Of a DNA stretch of 35,419 nt, positions 24,791 through 32,694 are shown piece by piece. The position numbers and the translations under genes were made by a program. Position 1 is the first letter of the stretch. The number at the start of each line of letters is the position of its first letter. This stretch comes from Myxococcales bacterium (GTDB lineage: Bacteria; Myxococcota_A; UBA9160; UBA4427): positions 1 through 35,419 of the forward strand of contig JADFNE010000044.1 in assembly GCA_022563535.1 (NCBI GenBank). The letters are read 5' to 3'. The notes beneath the pieces were generated by a model that made no database searches, was not told the origin of the DNA, and saw nothing but the letters and a program-made list of their open reading frames with translations.

Positions 24791-25492
24791 GTGGCCGAAG
24801 AACGTGAAAACGAGGGACTCGAGTTCGACCCGAAGCAGTTGCAGCACCAGCTGGAGATGGCTGTTTGCCAACGGGACGAGCTGCGGAAAGAGGTCGATCG
24901 CCTTACGAAGGCGCTCTCTTCGATCGAGTCGGAACACGAGCGTTTCCTCGAGCATCATGCGGTCGTCCAGTCGCAAAATTCCAATCTAGAGAATCTCTAT
25001 GTCGCCACGTCTCGGCTTCATGGATCTCTCAAGCGGGAAGAAGTCCTCAATGTGATCGAGGAGATCGTCGTCAACTTGATTGGTTCCGCGGAACTGGCGA
25101 TCCTGGAGGTCGACAGCAATACCGGTCAAATTCGGGTCCAGAGAGCACGCGGCGTCAACCCCGTTCCCCTCGAGTCGATCGTTTTGGGCGAAGGCAAGCT
25201 TGGTCGCGCACTCGCCTCCGGCCGCGAATTCATTTGCTCTGAACAGAGTTCCGTGGCCGCGAGCGAAGAGGTAAAGCCCGGCGAGGCCAATCTGACAGCC
25301 TGCGTTCCGCTTCAAGTCTGTGGGAGTGTTACGGGCGCAATCGCCATCTATCGCCTGCTCGATCAAAAGCCGGGACTCGAGCCGCTCGACTTCGAACTTC
25401 TAGAACTCCTGGGGGAGTTGGCGGGGGTTGCACTGTATGCCGCCGCTCTCGCGGAGGGTGGAGTCGTGATGAATGTAGAGCAACGGCGGTAA
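24791..25492 (+). CDS. coiled-coil GAF-domain protein (intact paralogue)
   Basis: A 233-residue soluble protein. Residues about 12-75 form a coiled coil (LQHQLEMAVCQRDELRKEVD, then LEHHAVVQSQNSNLENLY). Residues 75-225 form a GAF-like sensor domain (EEIVVNLIGSAELAILEVD, LGEGKLGRALASGREFI, LTACVPLQVCGSVTGAIAIY, LLELLGELAGVALYAAAL). GAF domains bind small ligands or cofactors. No catalytic or DNA-binding output is attached, so signal transfer must be by protein contact, perhaps to the adjacent receivers or the CheA complex. Two Cys in the ligand region (C307-type positions around ACVPLQVC) might matter for redox sensing, which is speculation. The GTG start has an AGGAGG ribosome site five bases upstream. 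The next gene, cheD, is 7 bp away. Confidence 0.85.
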   Translation: MAEERENEGLEFDPKQLQHQLEMAVCQRDELRKEVDRLTKALSSIESEHERFLEHHAVVQSQNSNLENLYVATSRLHGSLKREEVLNVIEEIVVNLIGSAELAILEVDSNTGQIRVQRARGVNPVPLESIVLGEGKLGRALASGREFICSEQSSVAASEEVKPGEANLTACVPLQVCGSVTGAIAIYRLLDQKPGLEPLDFELLELLGELAGVALYAAALAEGGVVMNVEQRR

Positions 25493-25499
25493 CTCACCC

Positions 25500-26021
25500 G
25501 TGACGATCCGAAAAGCAACAGCAGAGAATCTACCTGCAACCGACGGCGCGAATCCGGTCGAAGTGCCCGCGGTCTATTTGCATCCGGGCCACGCGTTCAC
25601 GACGCGTGATGGAGCATCCGTCATGACGATCCTCGGATCGTGTGTCGCAGTTTGTCTATGGGATGAGCTGGGCTCCGTCGGCGGCATGGTTCACTTCGCA
25701 TTGCCTCGGGCTCCTCATGGGAAGAACAACCAGCCCTTTCGATACGGCAATACCGGAATCGCTGCGATGATCGAACGACTCGAGATACTCGGCGCGCGGC
25801 GCGAAAACCTGCGAGCCAAAGTCTTCGGCGGGGCTGCGGTTTTGCGTACATCCAGCGTGCCCGGCGGACATCTCGGAATCAAGAATGTCGAAGCGGCCCT
25901 ACGGGCTCTACTCGAGATCGGAATCCCGATCGTTGCCATCGAGACGGGCGGACGGCGGGGGCGGAAGATTCTCTTTCATACACACGATGGTTCGGCCTGG
26001 GCGAAGCAGGTGCAGACATGA
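25500..26021 (+). CDS. cheD: chemoreceptor glutamine deamidase CheD
   Basis: A 173-residue CheD. It deamidates specific glutamines of chemoreceptors to glutamates and can interact with CheC-type phosphatases. The catalytic Cys48 (TILGSCVAVCLWD) and His65 (GGMVHFALP) are 17 residues apart, the same spacing as Cys27/His44 in Thermotoga CheD. The downstream region with KVFGGAAVL and GIKNVEAAL is also typical. The start is GTG at 25500 with no strong ribosome site, close behind the GAF gene. Its stop overlaps the cheA start as ATGA. No cheC is present in the window, so CheD may act mainly as a deamidase. Confidence 0.94.
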   Translation: MTIRKATAENLPATDGANPVEVPAVYLHPGHAFTTRDGASVMTILGSCVAVCLWDELGSVGGMVHFALPRAPHGKNNQPFRYGNTGIAAMIERLEILGARRENLRAKVFGGAAVLRTSSVPGGHLGIKNVEAALRALLEIGIPIVAIETGGRRGRKILFHTHDGSAWAKQVQT

Positions 26022-27736
26022 ACGAACTCGACGATGCGGAAGTCACAGCAATTTTGCGCGAGGTTTTCGCAGAACAATCTGTCGAACTCTTTTCCGAAAT
26101 GGAGCAAGCGCTGCTGGCGCTGGAGCGCGAGCCAACGGATGTGGCGAGCCTGCAAACGGTCTTTCGAGTCTGTCACACGCTCAAGGGGGACGCGTTGTCG
26201 TTGGGATTCGAATCTCTCGGGCGACTCGCCCACGCCCTCGAAGACCTGTTGGCAGCCGCTCGGAGCGGAGAACTAGAGGTAGAGGCTGATCTCATCAGCC
26301 TGCTTCTCGAAGCAGTGGACACCGCCAGGTTCATGGCTGCCCATGCGCTCGAAGGACAGGACGAGGAGTCGCTCGTTGCGGCGGAAATGCACGAACGCAT
26401 TCAAGCCCATCTCCAAGCGGGCAATGTAACGACAGTTCCAAAGGTAGCCGCGCAGCCTGCAGCCGAGCTTCACGAAGCGTCACGTACCCCGGATGTCGCC
26501 CAGACCTTGCGCGTACGAGTCGATCTTCTCGATCGTTTGCTCAATCTCGCGGGCGAGATCGCCATTGGACGCGGCGGGATGACCGAACGCCTTTTGGGCG
26601 ATCTCGCGCCGAGCACGGAAGAGCTACTCGAGATTCACCAGGAGTTGGACCCACTCGTAGACGAGTTGCAGCAGGCCGTGATGGCCCTGAGGCTCGTCCC
26701 AATTTCTCCACTCCTTCGGCAACAGCATCGCTTGGTGCGCGACGCCGCAATTGCGGAGGGAAAGCAGGCCCGATTGGTCGTCAATGGCGACGGGGCCGAG
26801 CTGGATACGACCATTGTCGAGCACTTGCGAGATCCACTCAGTCACTTGATGCGCAATGCCATTGCGCACGGGATCGAATCAGCGGACGAGCGCATTCGGG
26901 CGGGAAAATCGCCTGAGGGACAGATCACGCTTTCCGCCGAGCGGAAGGGAGCCAGCATCTTTGTCGATATCCGAGACGACGGTCGTGGCCTCGACGCAAA
27001 TCGAATTCGAAGCAGGGCCATACAAGTGGGACTGCTCCAAGAACACGAAGAGAGATCGGACCACGAACTCTTCGAGCTGATCTTCGAACCAGGTTTTTCA
27101 ACACTGGACGAAGCGAGTCGCATTGCCGGACGCGGCGTCGGAATGGATGTCGTTCGACGCAACATCGAAAAGGTCGGAGGCACCGTCTCGATCGACAGCC
27201 AAACTGGCATCGGGACACATATTCAGATCGAGTTGCCATTGACGGTCGCAATCGTCGATACATTAGGAGTCGGAGTCGGCGGCGAAGACTATTTCATTCC
27301 ACTCAACACCGTGGTCGAATGCCTCGAGCTGCCGCAGGCCTTGCGCAACGACTCAGCGGGGGGAGTGCTCGAGCTTCGCGGTCGTCCCCTGCCCTTCATT
27401 CGCCTGAATCGTGTCCTCAATACCCGAAAAACTGAATCTTCACGCGAGCATGTCGTCGTGATCCAGCACCGCGGGCAACGCGCCGGAATTGCGGTTGATG
27501 TCCTCCACGGCGAGAGCCAGGCGGTCGTCAAGCCTCTCAGCGCGCTCGTTCCCGGCACTCCGGGCATCGCGGGAACAACCATTCGCAGCGACGGGCGTGT
27601 GGCCTTGCTCCTGGACGCCCCGGCACTGCTTCGGAAGGCCGTGGGCTGGCAAACGGGCGGCCAACACGGCGGTGGCACGGAGAACAGAAAATCGAAGACA
27701 GCAGGATTGACAGCGAGAGCACCTTTACGGAGCTGA
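26018..27736 (+). CDS. cheA: chemotaxis histidine kinase CheA without a P2 domain
   Basis: A 572-residue CheA. P1 (about 1-130) carries phospho-acceptor His53 in [14 protein letters not shown] linker of only about 30 residues follows, with no room for a CheY-docking P2 domain. P3 (about 163-230) has [18 protein letters not shown]4 has Asn280/His284 ([12 protein letters not shown]), [10 protein letters not shown] and [10 protein letters not shown]5 (about 410-550) is CheW-like and binds CheW and receptors ([24 protein letters not shown]). It would autophosphorylate under control of the neighbouring MCP and pass phosphate to the two CheY-like receivers and CheB. ATG overlaps the cheD stop by 4 bases; the MCP gene follows after 17 bp. 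Confidence 0.95.
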   Translation: MNELDDAEVTAILREVFAEQSVELFSEMEQALLALEREPTDVASLQTVFRVCHTLKGDALSLGFESLGRLAHALEDLLAAARSGELEVEADLISLLLEAVDTARFMAAHALEGQDEESLVAAEMHERIQAHLQAGNVTTVPKVAAQPAAELHEASRTPDVAQTLRVRVDLLDRLLNLAGEIAIGRGGMTERLLGDLAPSTEELLEIHQELDPLVDELQQAVMALRLVPISPLLRQQHRLVRDAAIAEGKQARLVVNGDGAELDTTIVEHLRDPLSHLMRNAIAHGIESADERIRAGKSPEGQITLSAERKGASIFVDIRDDGRGLDANRIRSRAIQVGLLQEHEERSDHELFELIFEPGFSTLDEASRIAGRGVGMDVVRRNIEKVGGTVSIDSQTGIGTHIQIELPLTVAIVDTLGVGVGGEDYFIPLNTVVECLELPQALRNDSAGGVLELRGRPLPFIRLNRVLNTRKTESSREHVVVIQHRGQRAGIAVDVLHGESQAVVKPLSALVPGTPGIAGTTIRSDGRVALLLDAPALLRKAVGWQTGGQHGGGTENRKSKTAGLTARAPLRS

Positions 27737-27753
27737 AAGAAGGGAGAGGGGTT

Positions 27754-29424
27754 GTGTTCCAAAGTATGAGTTTCCGAAAGAAAGTGTTGTTGCTGCCACT
27801 TTCTGCAGCGATCGCATTCAGCGTCGTGCTCGCTTCCTCGTTTTATTTCGGCGAGCAAAGTAGCGATGCGCTCAGCAAGGTCGAGAAGGGTTACTACCCG
27901 GCGATCGACCTGAACCGCGATCTCGAGGGTCTACTCGCCACACTTCAACGGAGTCTTCAGGACGCCGTTGCAGCAAGCGATGAGGACGGCCTGATTGAAG
28001 CACAGGATATTCGGCGTCAATTCCTGGAGCGTCTGGCCACAGGAAGGAACAACCCGGCGATCGATCAGGCAACCCGAAAAGAACTCGAAATTGCATTCGA
28101 CAACTACTTTGCCCTCGCTTCCGGCGCCGCCGGCCAGATGATCGCGCAAGAAGACTTTGACGAAGGATTGACGGTAACGCTGAGACAGGTCGCAAGCGAA
28201 TACAACGCGATCCGAGAGACCCTCGAATCAAATTCGAAATCCTTCAGTCTCGCCCTTGCAAAGGGCTTCGAGGTAGCAAGTTCCGTTCAGCGGACGTCCA
28301 CCTACTTCACCGGAGCAATTTTGGTCATTTCTCTCGTCTTGCTGAGCGCGACGGCGCTGATTTTGACTCGGGGTGTAACGCGCCCGATAGCGGAGGCCAC
28401 TCGGATTGCGAATGCGTTGACGGCGGGTGATCTCACGGTTCGAATTTCGGAGACCTCGAACGACGAAATTGGTCGCATGCTCAACGGGATGGATCAACTC
28501 TCGATGCGCCTGAAACACGTCTTTGAGGACATGCATTCATCTTTCGATGGTCTCTCTTCAGTCGCGCAACAGCTGGCGAGTTCCTCGCAGAGCGTTTCGA
28601 GCGGCACCAGTGAGCAGGCGGCTGCCGTCGAAGAGACCACCTCGAGCCTCGAAGAAATGAACGCCTCGATCAACGAGAACGCGGAAAACAGTCGAAAGCT
28701 CGAAGAGATGGCGCTCCAGGGCGTGAGCGACGCCGAGGCAAGCGGAAAAGCAGTAGAAGAAACGGTCGAAGCCATGAAGACGATCGCGGACCGCATCTCG
28801 ATCGTCGAGGAAATCGCCTATCAGACAAATCTCCTGGCACTCAACGCCGCGATCGAGGCTGCGCGCGCCGGCGAACATGGCAAGGGGTTCGCGGTCGTGG
28901 CGACCGAAGTCCGAAAATTGGCCGAACGGAGCCAGGCGGCCGCGCGCGAGATCGGCGACGTCGCTTCGAGGAGTGTCGATGCTTCCCAGCGATCGGGAGA
29001 TCTGCTCGCCCAACTCGTTCCCGCGATTCAGTTGACCGCCGAACTCGTGCAAGAAGTGGCCGCAGCTTCGAGGGAACAGTCCTCAGGTGTCGCGCTGATC
29101 AATCAGGCGATGACCCAGGTCGATTCGGTCGCCCAACGCAATGCGGCCGCCGCAGAGGAGCTTTCGAGCACTGCCGCCCAACTCTCGGCTCAGGCCATTC
29201 AGATGAAGCAGTCGATCGCCTTCTTCCATACGGGATCGGGCAGCAATCTTACGCAGGGGGACGCGAGGGGCCCGACTCACAACGAGCAAGTCTCAACCCC
29301 ACAAGTAGTCGGAGCGGACACGGCGCAGATGGAACCGCCCACCGCCGCGAGCCAGGAGATTGAGTGGGAGGAGTTTTCCGAGGTCCGGAGCGGTATGCCG
29401 GATAGCAGTTACAAAAAGGTCTAG
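27754..29424 (+). CDS. methyl-accepting chemotaxis protein with an xWxxF tether motif
   Basis: A 556-residue transmembrane receptor. TM1 is about residues 10-30; a helical periplasmic region of about 150 residues (31-183), probably a four-helix bundle, follows; TM2 is 184-205; HAMP is 206-262; a cytoplasmic signalling domain follows. The hairpin tip is canonical ([28 protein letters not shown], 352-379). Methylation-type Glu/Gln pairs occur around [16 protein letters not shown] (286-301). After a flexible tail, EWEEF at 537-541 matches the CheR/CheB-binding pentapeptide pattern, although 15 residues remain after it. The GTG start has GGGAGAGGGG just upstream; ATG 27766 is an alternative. The ligand is unknown. 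Confidence 0.94.
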   Translation: MFQSMSFRKKVLLLPLSAAIAFSVVLASSFYFGEQSSDALSKVEKGYYPAIDLNRDLEGLLATLQRSLQDAVAASDEDGLIEAQDIRRQFLERLATGRNNPAIDQATRKELEIAFDNYFALASGAAGQMIAQEDFDEGLTVTLRQVASEYNAIRETLESNSKSFSLALAKGFEVASSVQRTSTYFTGAILVISLVLLSATALILTRGVTRPIAEATRIANALTAGDLTVRISETSNDEIGRMLNGMDQLSMRLKHVFEDMHSSFDGLSSVAQQLASSSQSVSSGTSEQAAAVEETTSSLEEMNASINENAENSRKLEEMALQGVSDAEASGKAVEETVEAMKTIADRISIVEEIAYQTNLLALNAAIEAARAGEHGKGFAVVATEVRKLAERSQAAAREIGDVASRSVDASQRSGDLLAQLVPAIQLTAELVQEVAAASREQSSGVALINQAMTQVDSVAQRNAAAAEELSSTAAQLSAQAIQMKQSIAFFHTGSGSNLTQGDARGPTHNEQVSTPQVVGADTAQMEPPTAASQEIEWEEFSEVRSGMPDSSYKKV

Positions 29425-29432
29425 GGGTCAGC

Positions 29433-30032
29433 ATGGAGGCCATAGAACACGTCGCAGAGCATCGCAGTCAATACTTGACGTTCGAAGTATGTCAAGAGAT
29501 TTACGCGATCGCAATTCTCGACCTGCGCGAAATCATCACTTTCGAATCGGCGACAAGAATACCGATGGCGCCCGAGGCCATTCGCGGGCTGATCAACCTT
29601 CGGGGTAGCGCGGTTCCAGTGATCGACCTCGCTATCAAGTTTGGCAAGACCCAGACACCGGTATCCAAACGAACTTGCGTGATAGTCCTCGATTCGAGCA
29701 GTCTGAACGAGCGTGGCTTGATCGGAATTCTGGCTGATCAAGTCTGTGAAGTCATCGAGTTGTCAAAGGCAGAAATCGAGGACGCACCGGATTTTGGAGC
29801 GTCCGTCACGTCGGACTACCTCAAAGGCCTCGCCCGTGTTTTTGATAAGTTCGTGCCGATCCTGGATGTCGACCGACTTCTCTCGCTTGAGGAGTCGGCA
29901 ATCACACACGACTCACCTTCCGAGATTGAACTTGAACCCAAGTCGGATTCCGAACCAGCAGAATCGCCCGAAGACACCGCCGAGAAAGAGTCGAAGCCTC
30001 GGCGTTCTTCCAAGAAAAAATCGAAATCCTGA
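29433..30032 (+). CDS. cheW: CheW scaffold protein with a charged tail
   Basis: A 199-residue CheW that couples the receptor to CheA. The CheW domain spans about residues 12-155, with YLTFEVCQEIYAIAILDLREI, the conserved IRGLINLRGSAVPVIDL, and GILADQVCEVIEL. The final 40 residues are low-complexity, first acidic (SEIELEPKSDSEPAESPED) and then strongly basic (PRRSSKKKSKS), an unusual addition that may mediate clustering or binding; this is inference. It starts 9 bp after the MCP stop with TAGGGGTC upstream. cheR follows after 44 bp. Confidence 0.94.
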   Translation: MEAIEHVAEHRSQYLTFEVCQEIYAIAILDLREIITFESATRIPMAPEAIRGLINLRGSAVPVIDLAIKFGKTQTPVSKRTCVIVLDSSSLNERGLIGILADQVCEVIELSKAEIEDAPDFGASVTSDYLKGLARVFDKFVPILDVDRLLSLEESAITHDSPSEIELEPKSDSEPAESPEDTAEKESKPRRSSKKKSKS

Positions 30033-30076
30033 GCTCGTCGTGAGCTTCGCCGACCTCGAATCCTGAGCAGCGTATC

Positions 30077-30988
30077 GTGAACCCGACCGCCAAATCAGCA
30101 ACGCTGGAAATACAGCCACTGGGTGTTCGCGAGTTCGACCTGCTGCGGGCGTACATTCGCTCGGTGAGCGGGATCGAGCTCTCATCCAAGAAAATGGCTC
30201 TGGTAGAATCGCGATTGAACCGTCGCCTGCTGTCTCTAGGCCTCCGTTCCTTTCGCGAATACTATATCCGGCTGCTCCAAGATGATGATTCCGAATGCCA
30301 GAACATGCTCGATCGCATCACGACAAACGAGACCTCGTTCTTCCGAGAACCCGCTCAATTCGAACTGCTCGAAGAGGTCGTGATTCCGCGTTGGAAAGAG
30401 CAAGCGCGGGGGAAGCGGCGGCGAAAACACATTCGGGTCTGGAGTGCGGGATGTTCGACGGGCGAAGAGCCGTATTCCGTCGGGATGTGCCTGCTTCACG
30501 CGCTTCCCCGGACAGAAGGTTGGAACATCGAAATCATCGCGAGCGATATCTCGCTCGAGGTGCTGGAACAAGCCAGTCACGGGGTCTACTCCGTAGATCA
30601 GACACAAGCCATCCCCACGATCTATCGAGATAAGTTCATGTTGAGGGGACGCGGCCCACAGAGCGGCAAGGTAAAAGTCGGGACTGATCTGCACGCGAGC
30701 GTGCGATTTGGTCGCTTCAACTTGAGCGCGTCGCACTATCGTTTCCGGCAACCCTTCGACCTGATCCTGTGTCGCAATGTACTGATCTACTTCGGGCGCG
30801 ACGAGAAAATGGGGGCGGTGCACCGGATGCTGGATCTGCTCGTTCCGGATGGACTTTTCATGCTCGGCCACGCCGAGAGCCTGCAGGGACAGACCGAGCG
30901 CGTTCGCTCCGTACGCCCGACCGTTTATTCGTTGACTGATGCGCCGCTGTTCTCTACCGATGCTGGGCAGCCGGAGGACACTCTTTGA
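30077..30988 (+). CDS. cheR: chemoreceptor methyltransferase CheR
   Basis: A 303-residue S-adenosylmethionine-dependent methyltransferase that methylates glutamates of the receptor. The N-terminal helical domain (about 14-75) is typical. NETSFFRE at 84-91, the SAM-binding VWSAGCSTGEEPYSVGM (121-137) and LILCRNVLIYF are diagnostic CheR motifs. The beta-subdomain region (RGPQSGKVKVGTDLHASVRF) that binds receptor pentapeptides appears present, consistent with the EWEEF motif in the MCP. The GTG start at 30077 has only a weak ribosome site. The stop overlaps the cheB TTG start. The last 20 residues are variable. Confidence 0.95.
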   Translation: MNPTAKSATLEIQPLGVREFDLLRAYIRSVSGIELSSKKMALVESRLNRRLLSLGLRSFREYYIRLLQDDDSECQNMLDRITTNETSFFREPAQFELLEEVVIPRWKEQARGKRRRKHIRVWSAGCSTGEEPYSVGMCLLHALPRTEGWNIEIIASDISLEVLEQASHGVYSVDQTQAIPTIYRDKFMLRGRGPQSGKVKVGTDLHASVRFGRFNLSASHYRFRQPFDLILCRNVLIYFGRDEKMGAVHRMLDLLVPDGLFMLGHAESLQGQTERVRSVRPTVYSLTDAPLFSTDAGQPEDTL

Positions 30989-32109
30989 CGATCCTCCGAA
31001 ACAAACTCGAGCGAGAAAAGTCCGACAAGATCAACAACGCCAACAAGGATCGACAGGCGATTCACGTGTTGTCCGTAGATGATTCTGCCGTTGTTCGTGA
31101 GATGATGTCTTGCTTGCTGCCCGACGCAAACGGATTGACCCTCGACGTCGCGGCGGATCCGGTGATCGCGACGCGCAAAATTGCGCAGCGCCGGCCCGAT
31201 GTGATTTTGCTGGATCTCGAAATGCCGCGGATGGATGGTCTCAGCTTCATGAGAGAACTCATGGCAAAGAATCCGATTCCGGTCGTGATCTGCTCCGGAT
31301 ACGCCGCGCGTGGAACCGATATTGCGTTGCAGGCTCTTTCCGAAGGTGCGTTCGAGATCCTCAGCAAGCCGAAGCGAGGTGTTGCGGATTTCCTGGAAAA
31401 ATCCGTGGCAGAGTTTCGGACGGTCCTGCGCGAAGCCGCCAAGTCCGCTCGCCCCAAGAGCAGAACAGCCGGCGCCACCTTGCAGGCTGTTCCCTCGCGA
31501 AGACTGGCGACAATACCGCCACCCGACAGAACGTCATCGGGTCAATTCAGTGTGGTTGCAATTGGAACGTCGACGGGAGGGCCGACGGCACTGAACGATG
31601 TGCTGGGCAAGCTGACGCCCAACTGCCCTGGGATCGTGGTCGTGCAACACATGCCGCCCAATTTTACTGCCGCGTTGGCGCGTCGGCTCGATTGGAGCTG
31701 CCAGATCAGCGTGCGTGAGGCGTTGCACGGGGACCTGGTTGCCCCGGGCACCGCATTGATTGCTCCCGGTGACCGCCATCTCATGCTCGTGCGCAGGGGG
31801 GCCCATCTTTCCGTAGCCTTGGCCGATGGACCCGAAGTCAATGGCCACAAGCCGAGCGTCGATGTGCTCTTCAAGTCCGTGGCCCTGGCAGCGGGTTCCA
31901 GGGCATGTGGTGTGATCTTGACCGGGATGGGGGCTGACGGCGCCGTCGGCCTGGCGGTGATGCGAGCGGCAGGTGCAACTACGCTCGGTCAGAGCGAGGC
32001 GAGTTGCGCTGTCTACGGAATGCCCCAGCGAGCATTTGAGTTGGGTGCGATCGAACGGGTCGTTGAGCTTTGCGATGTCGCAAATGCCATCGACGAGGAT
32101 TTCGAATAA
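30985..32109 (+). CDS. cheB: receptor methylesterase/response regulator CheB
   Basis: A 374-residue CheB that removes receptor methyl groups when phosphorylated by CheA, completing adaptation. After a 24-residue charged extension, the receiver (about 25-145) has VDDSAVVRE, phospho-acceptor Asp77 (ILLDLEMPRMDG) and Lys128 (LSKPKRG). The linker leads to the methylesterase domain with the triad Ser196 (AIGTSTGGP), His222 (VVVQHMPPNFT) and Asp318 (LTGMGADGA). Methylesterase activity should be intact. The TTG start overlaps the cheR stop (TTGA) with GGAGG eight bases upstream, supporting translational coupling. It is the last gene of the operon; a hairpin follows. Confidence 0.95.
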   Translation: MTILRNKLEREKSDKINNANKDRQAIHVLSVDDSAVVREMMSCLLPDANGLTLDVAADPVIATRKIAQRRPDVILLDLEMPRMDGLSFMRELMAKNPIPVVICSGYAARGTDIALQALSEGAFEILSKPKRGVADFLEKSVAEFRTVLREAAKSARPKSRTAGATLQAVPSRRLATIPPPDRTSSGQFSVVAIGTSTGGPTALNDVLGKLTPNCPGIVVVQHMPPNFTAALARRLDWSCQISVREALHGDLVAPGTALIAPGDRHLMLVRRGAHLSVALADGPEVNGHKPSVDVLFKSVALAAGSRACGVILTGMGADGAVGLAVMRAAGATTLGQSEASCAVYGMPQRAFELGAIERVVELCDVANAIDEDFE

Positions 32110-32140
32110 AGCCCCCGCCCCTGCAAGCTCGCAGCGGCGT

Positions 32141-32158
32141 CGATTGGATGCCCAATCG
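32141..32158. terminator. perfect hairpin between convergent cheB and PstS-like genes
   Basis: CGATTGG at 32141-32147 pairs exactly with CCAATCG at 32152-32158 around a 4-base loop, in the 62-bp gap where two transcription units meet. No T-run follows on either strand. It probably acts as a bidirectional transcription end. Confidence 0.45.
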
Positions 32159-32171
32159 CGGCTACCCCAGG

Positions 32172-32636
32172 CTAGTCACGCAGCTTTATAACCTTGACCT
32201 TGCTCGTGTCCGCGCCCTGCGAGACGTACCCGATGGCCCATTGCCTGCTCGCCACAAAGGCGATCACGTCGGCGTCAGAGCGCAGTTCCGGAGGCGGCAC
32301 GCCGCGCCCCGAAAAAATCTGCTGCTGCCAGTAGGCTTTCATCGCGCCCACGGACTTTCCGAGAATCGCCTGGCTGAAGCGTCCGCGTGTCGGATTGCCG
32401 GCCGTAAGGTCTACGGGCTGAGCCCGCTGTCCATTATCCCACTTGGACACCTTCTTCATGATCAAGTCGGACAGTTGCTTGCGCGAAAGCGACTCGATCG
32501 GATTCACAGGGTTGACGATGACTGAAAAACTACCACCCGCAGCCGTGGCTTCCGCTTCGAGCAGCATTGGCACAATCAGCACCAACGATATGACCAGGGT
32601 CAGAAACCTGCTAGACCATCCAGATTCTTTGAACAT
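32172..32636 (-). CDS. short PstS-like periplasmic binding protein
   Basis: A 154-residue exported protein. A signal peptide covers about residues 1-33 (core LTLVISLVLIVPMLL). The mature part resembles one lobe of phosphate-type substrate-binding proteins: an opening strand FSVIVNPVNPIESLSRKQLSDLI, KKVSKWDNGQRAQPVDL, and a terminal WAIGYVSQGADTSKVKVI, equivalent to the GxIGYV motif of PstS. It is half the length of classical PstS (about 320), so it is not a complete two-lobe transporter component. From memory, short proteins of this type are often paired with porins. Here the porin is 58 bp upstream on the same strand. GGAGGGG lies about ten bases before the ATG. The ligand is unknown; no permease is nearby. 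Confidence 0.75.
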   Translation of the reverse strand: MFKESGWSSRFLTLVISLVLIVPMLLEAEATAAGGSFSVIVNPVNPIESLSRKQLSDLIMKKVSKWDNGQRAQPVDLTAGNPTRGRFSQAILGKSVGAMKAYWQQQIFSGRGVPPPELRSDADVIAFVASRQWAIGYVSQGADTSKVKVIKLRD

Positions 32637-32694
32637 TTCCGTGTTTCCCCTCCAGCGGAAAATCTTTTTTAATTTGGTGGAGACTACGGTTTAC

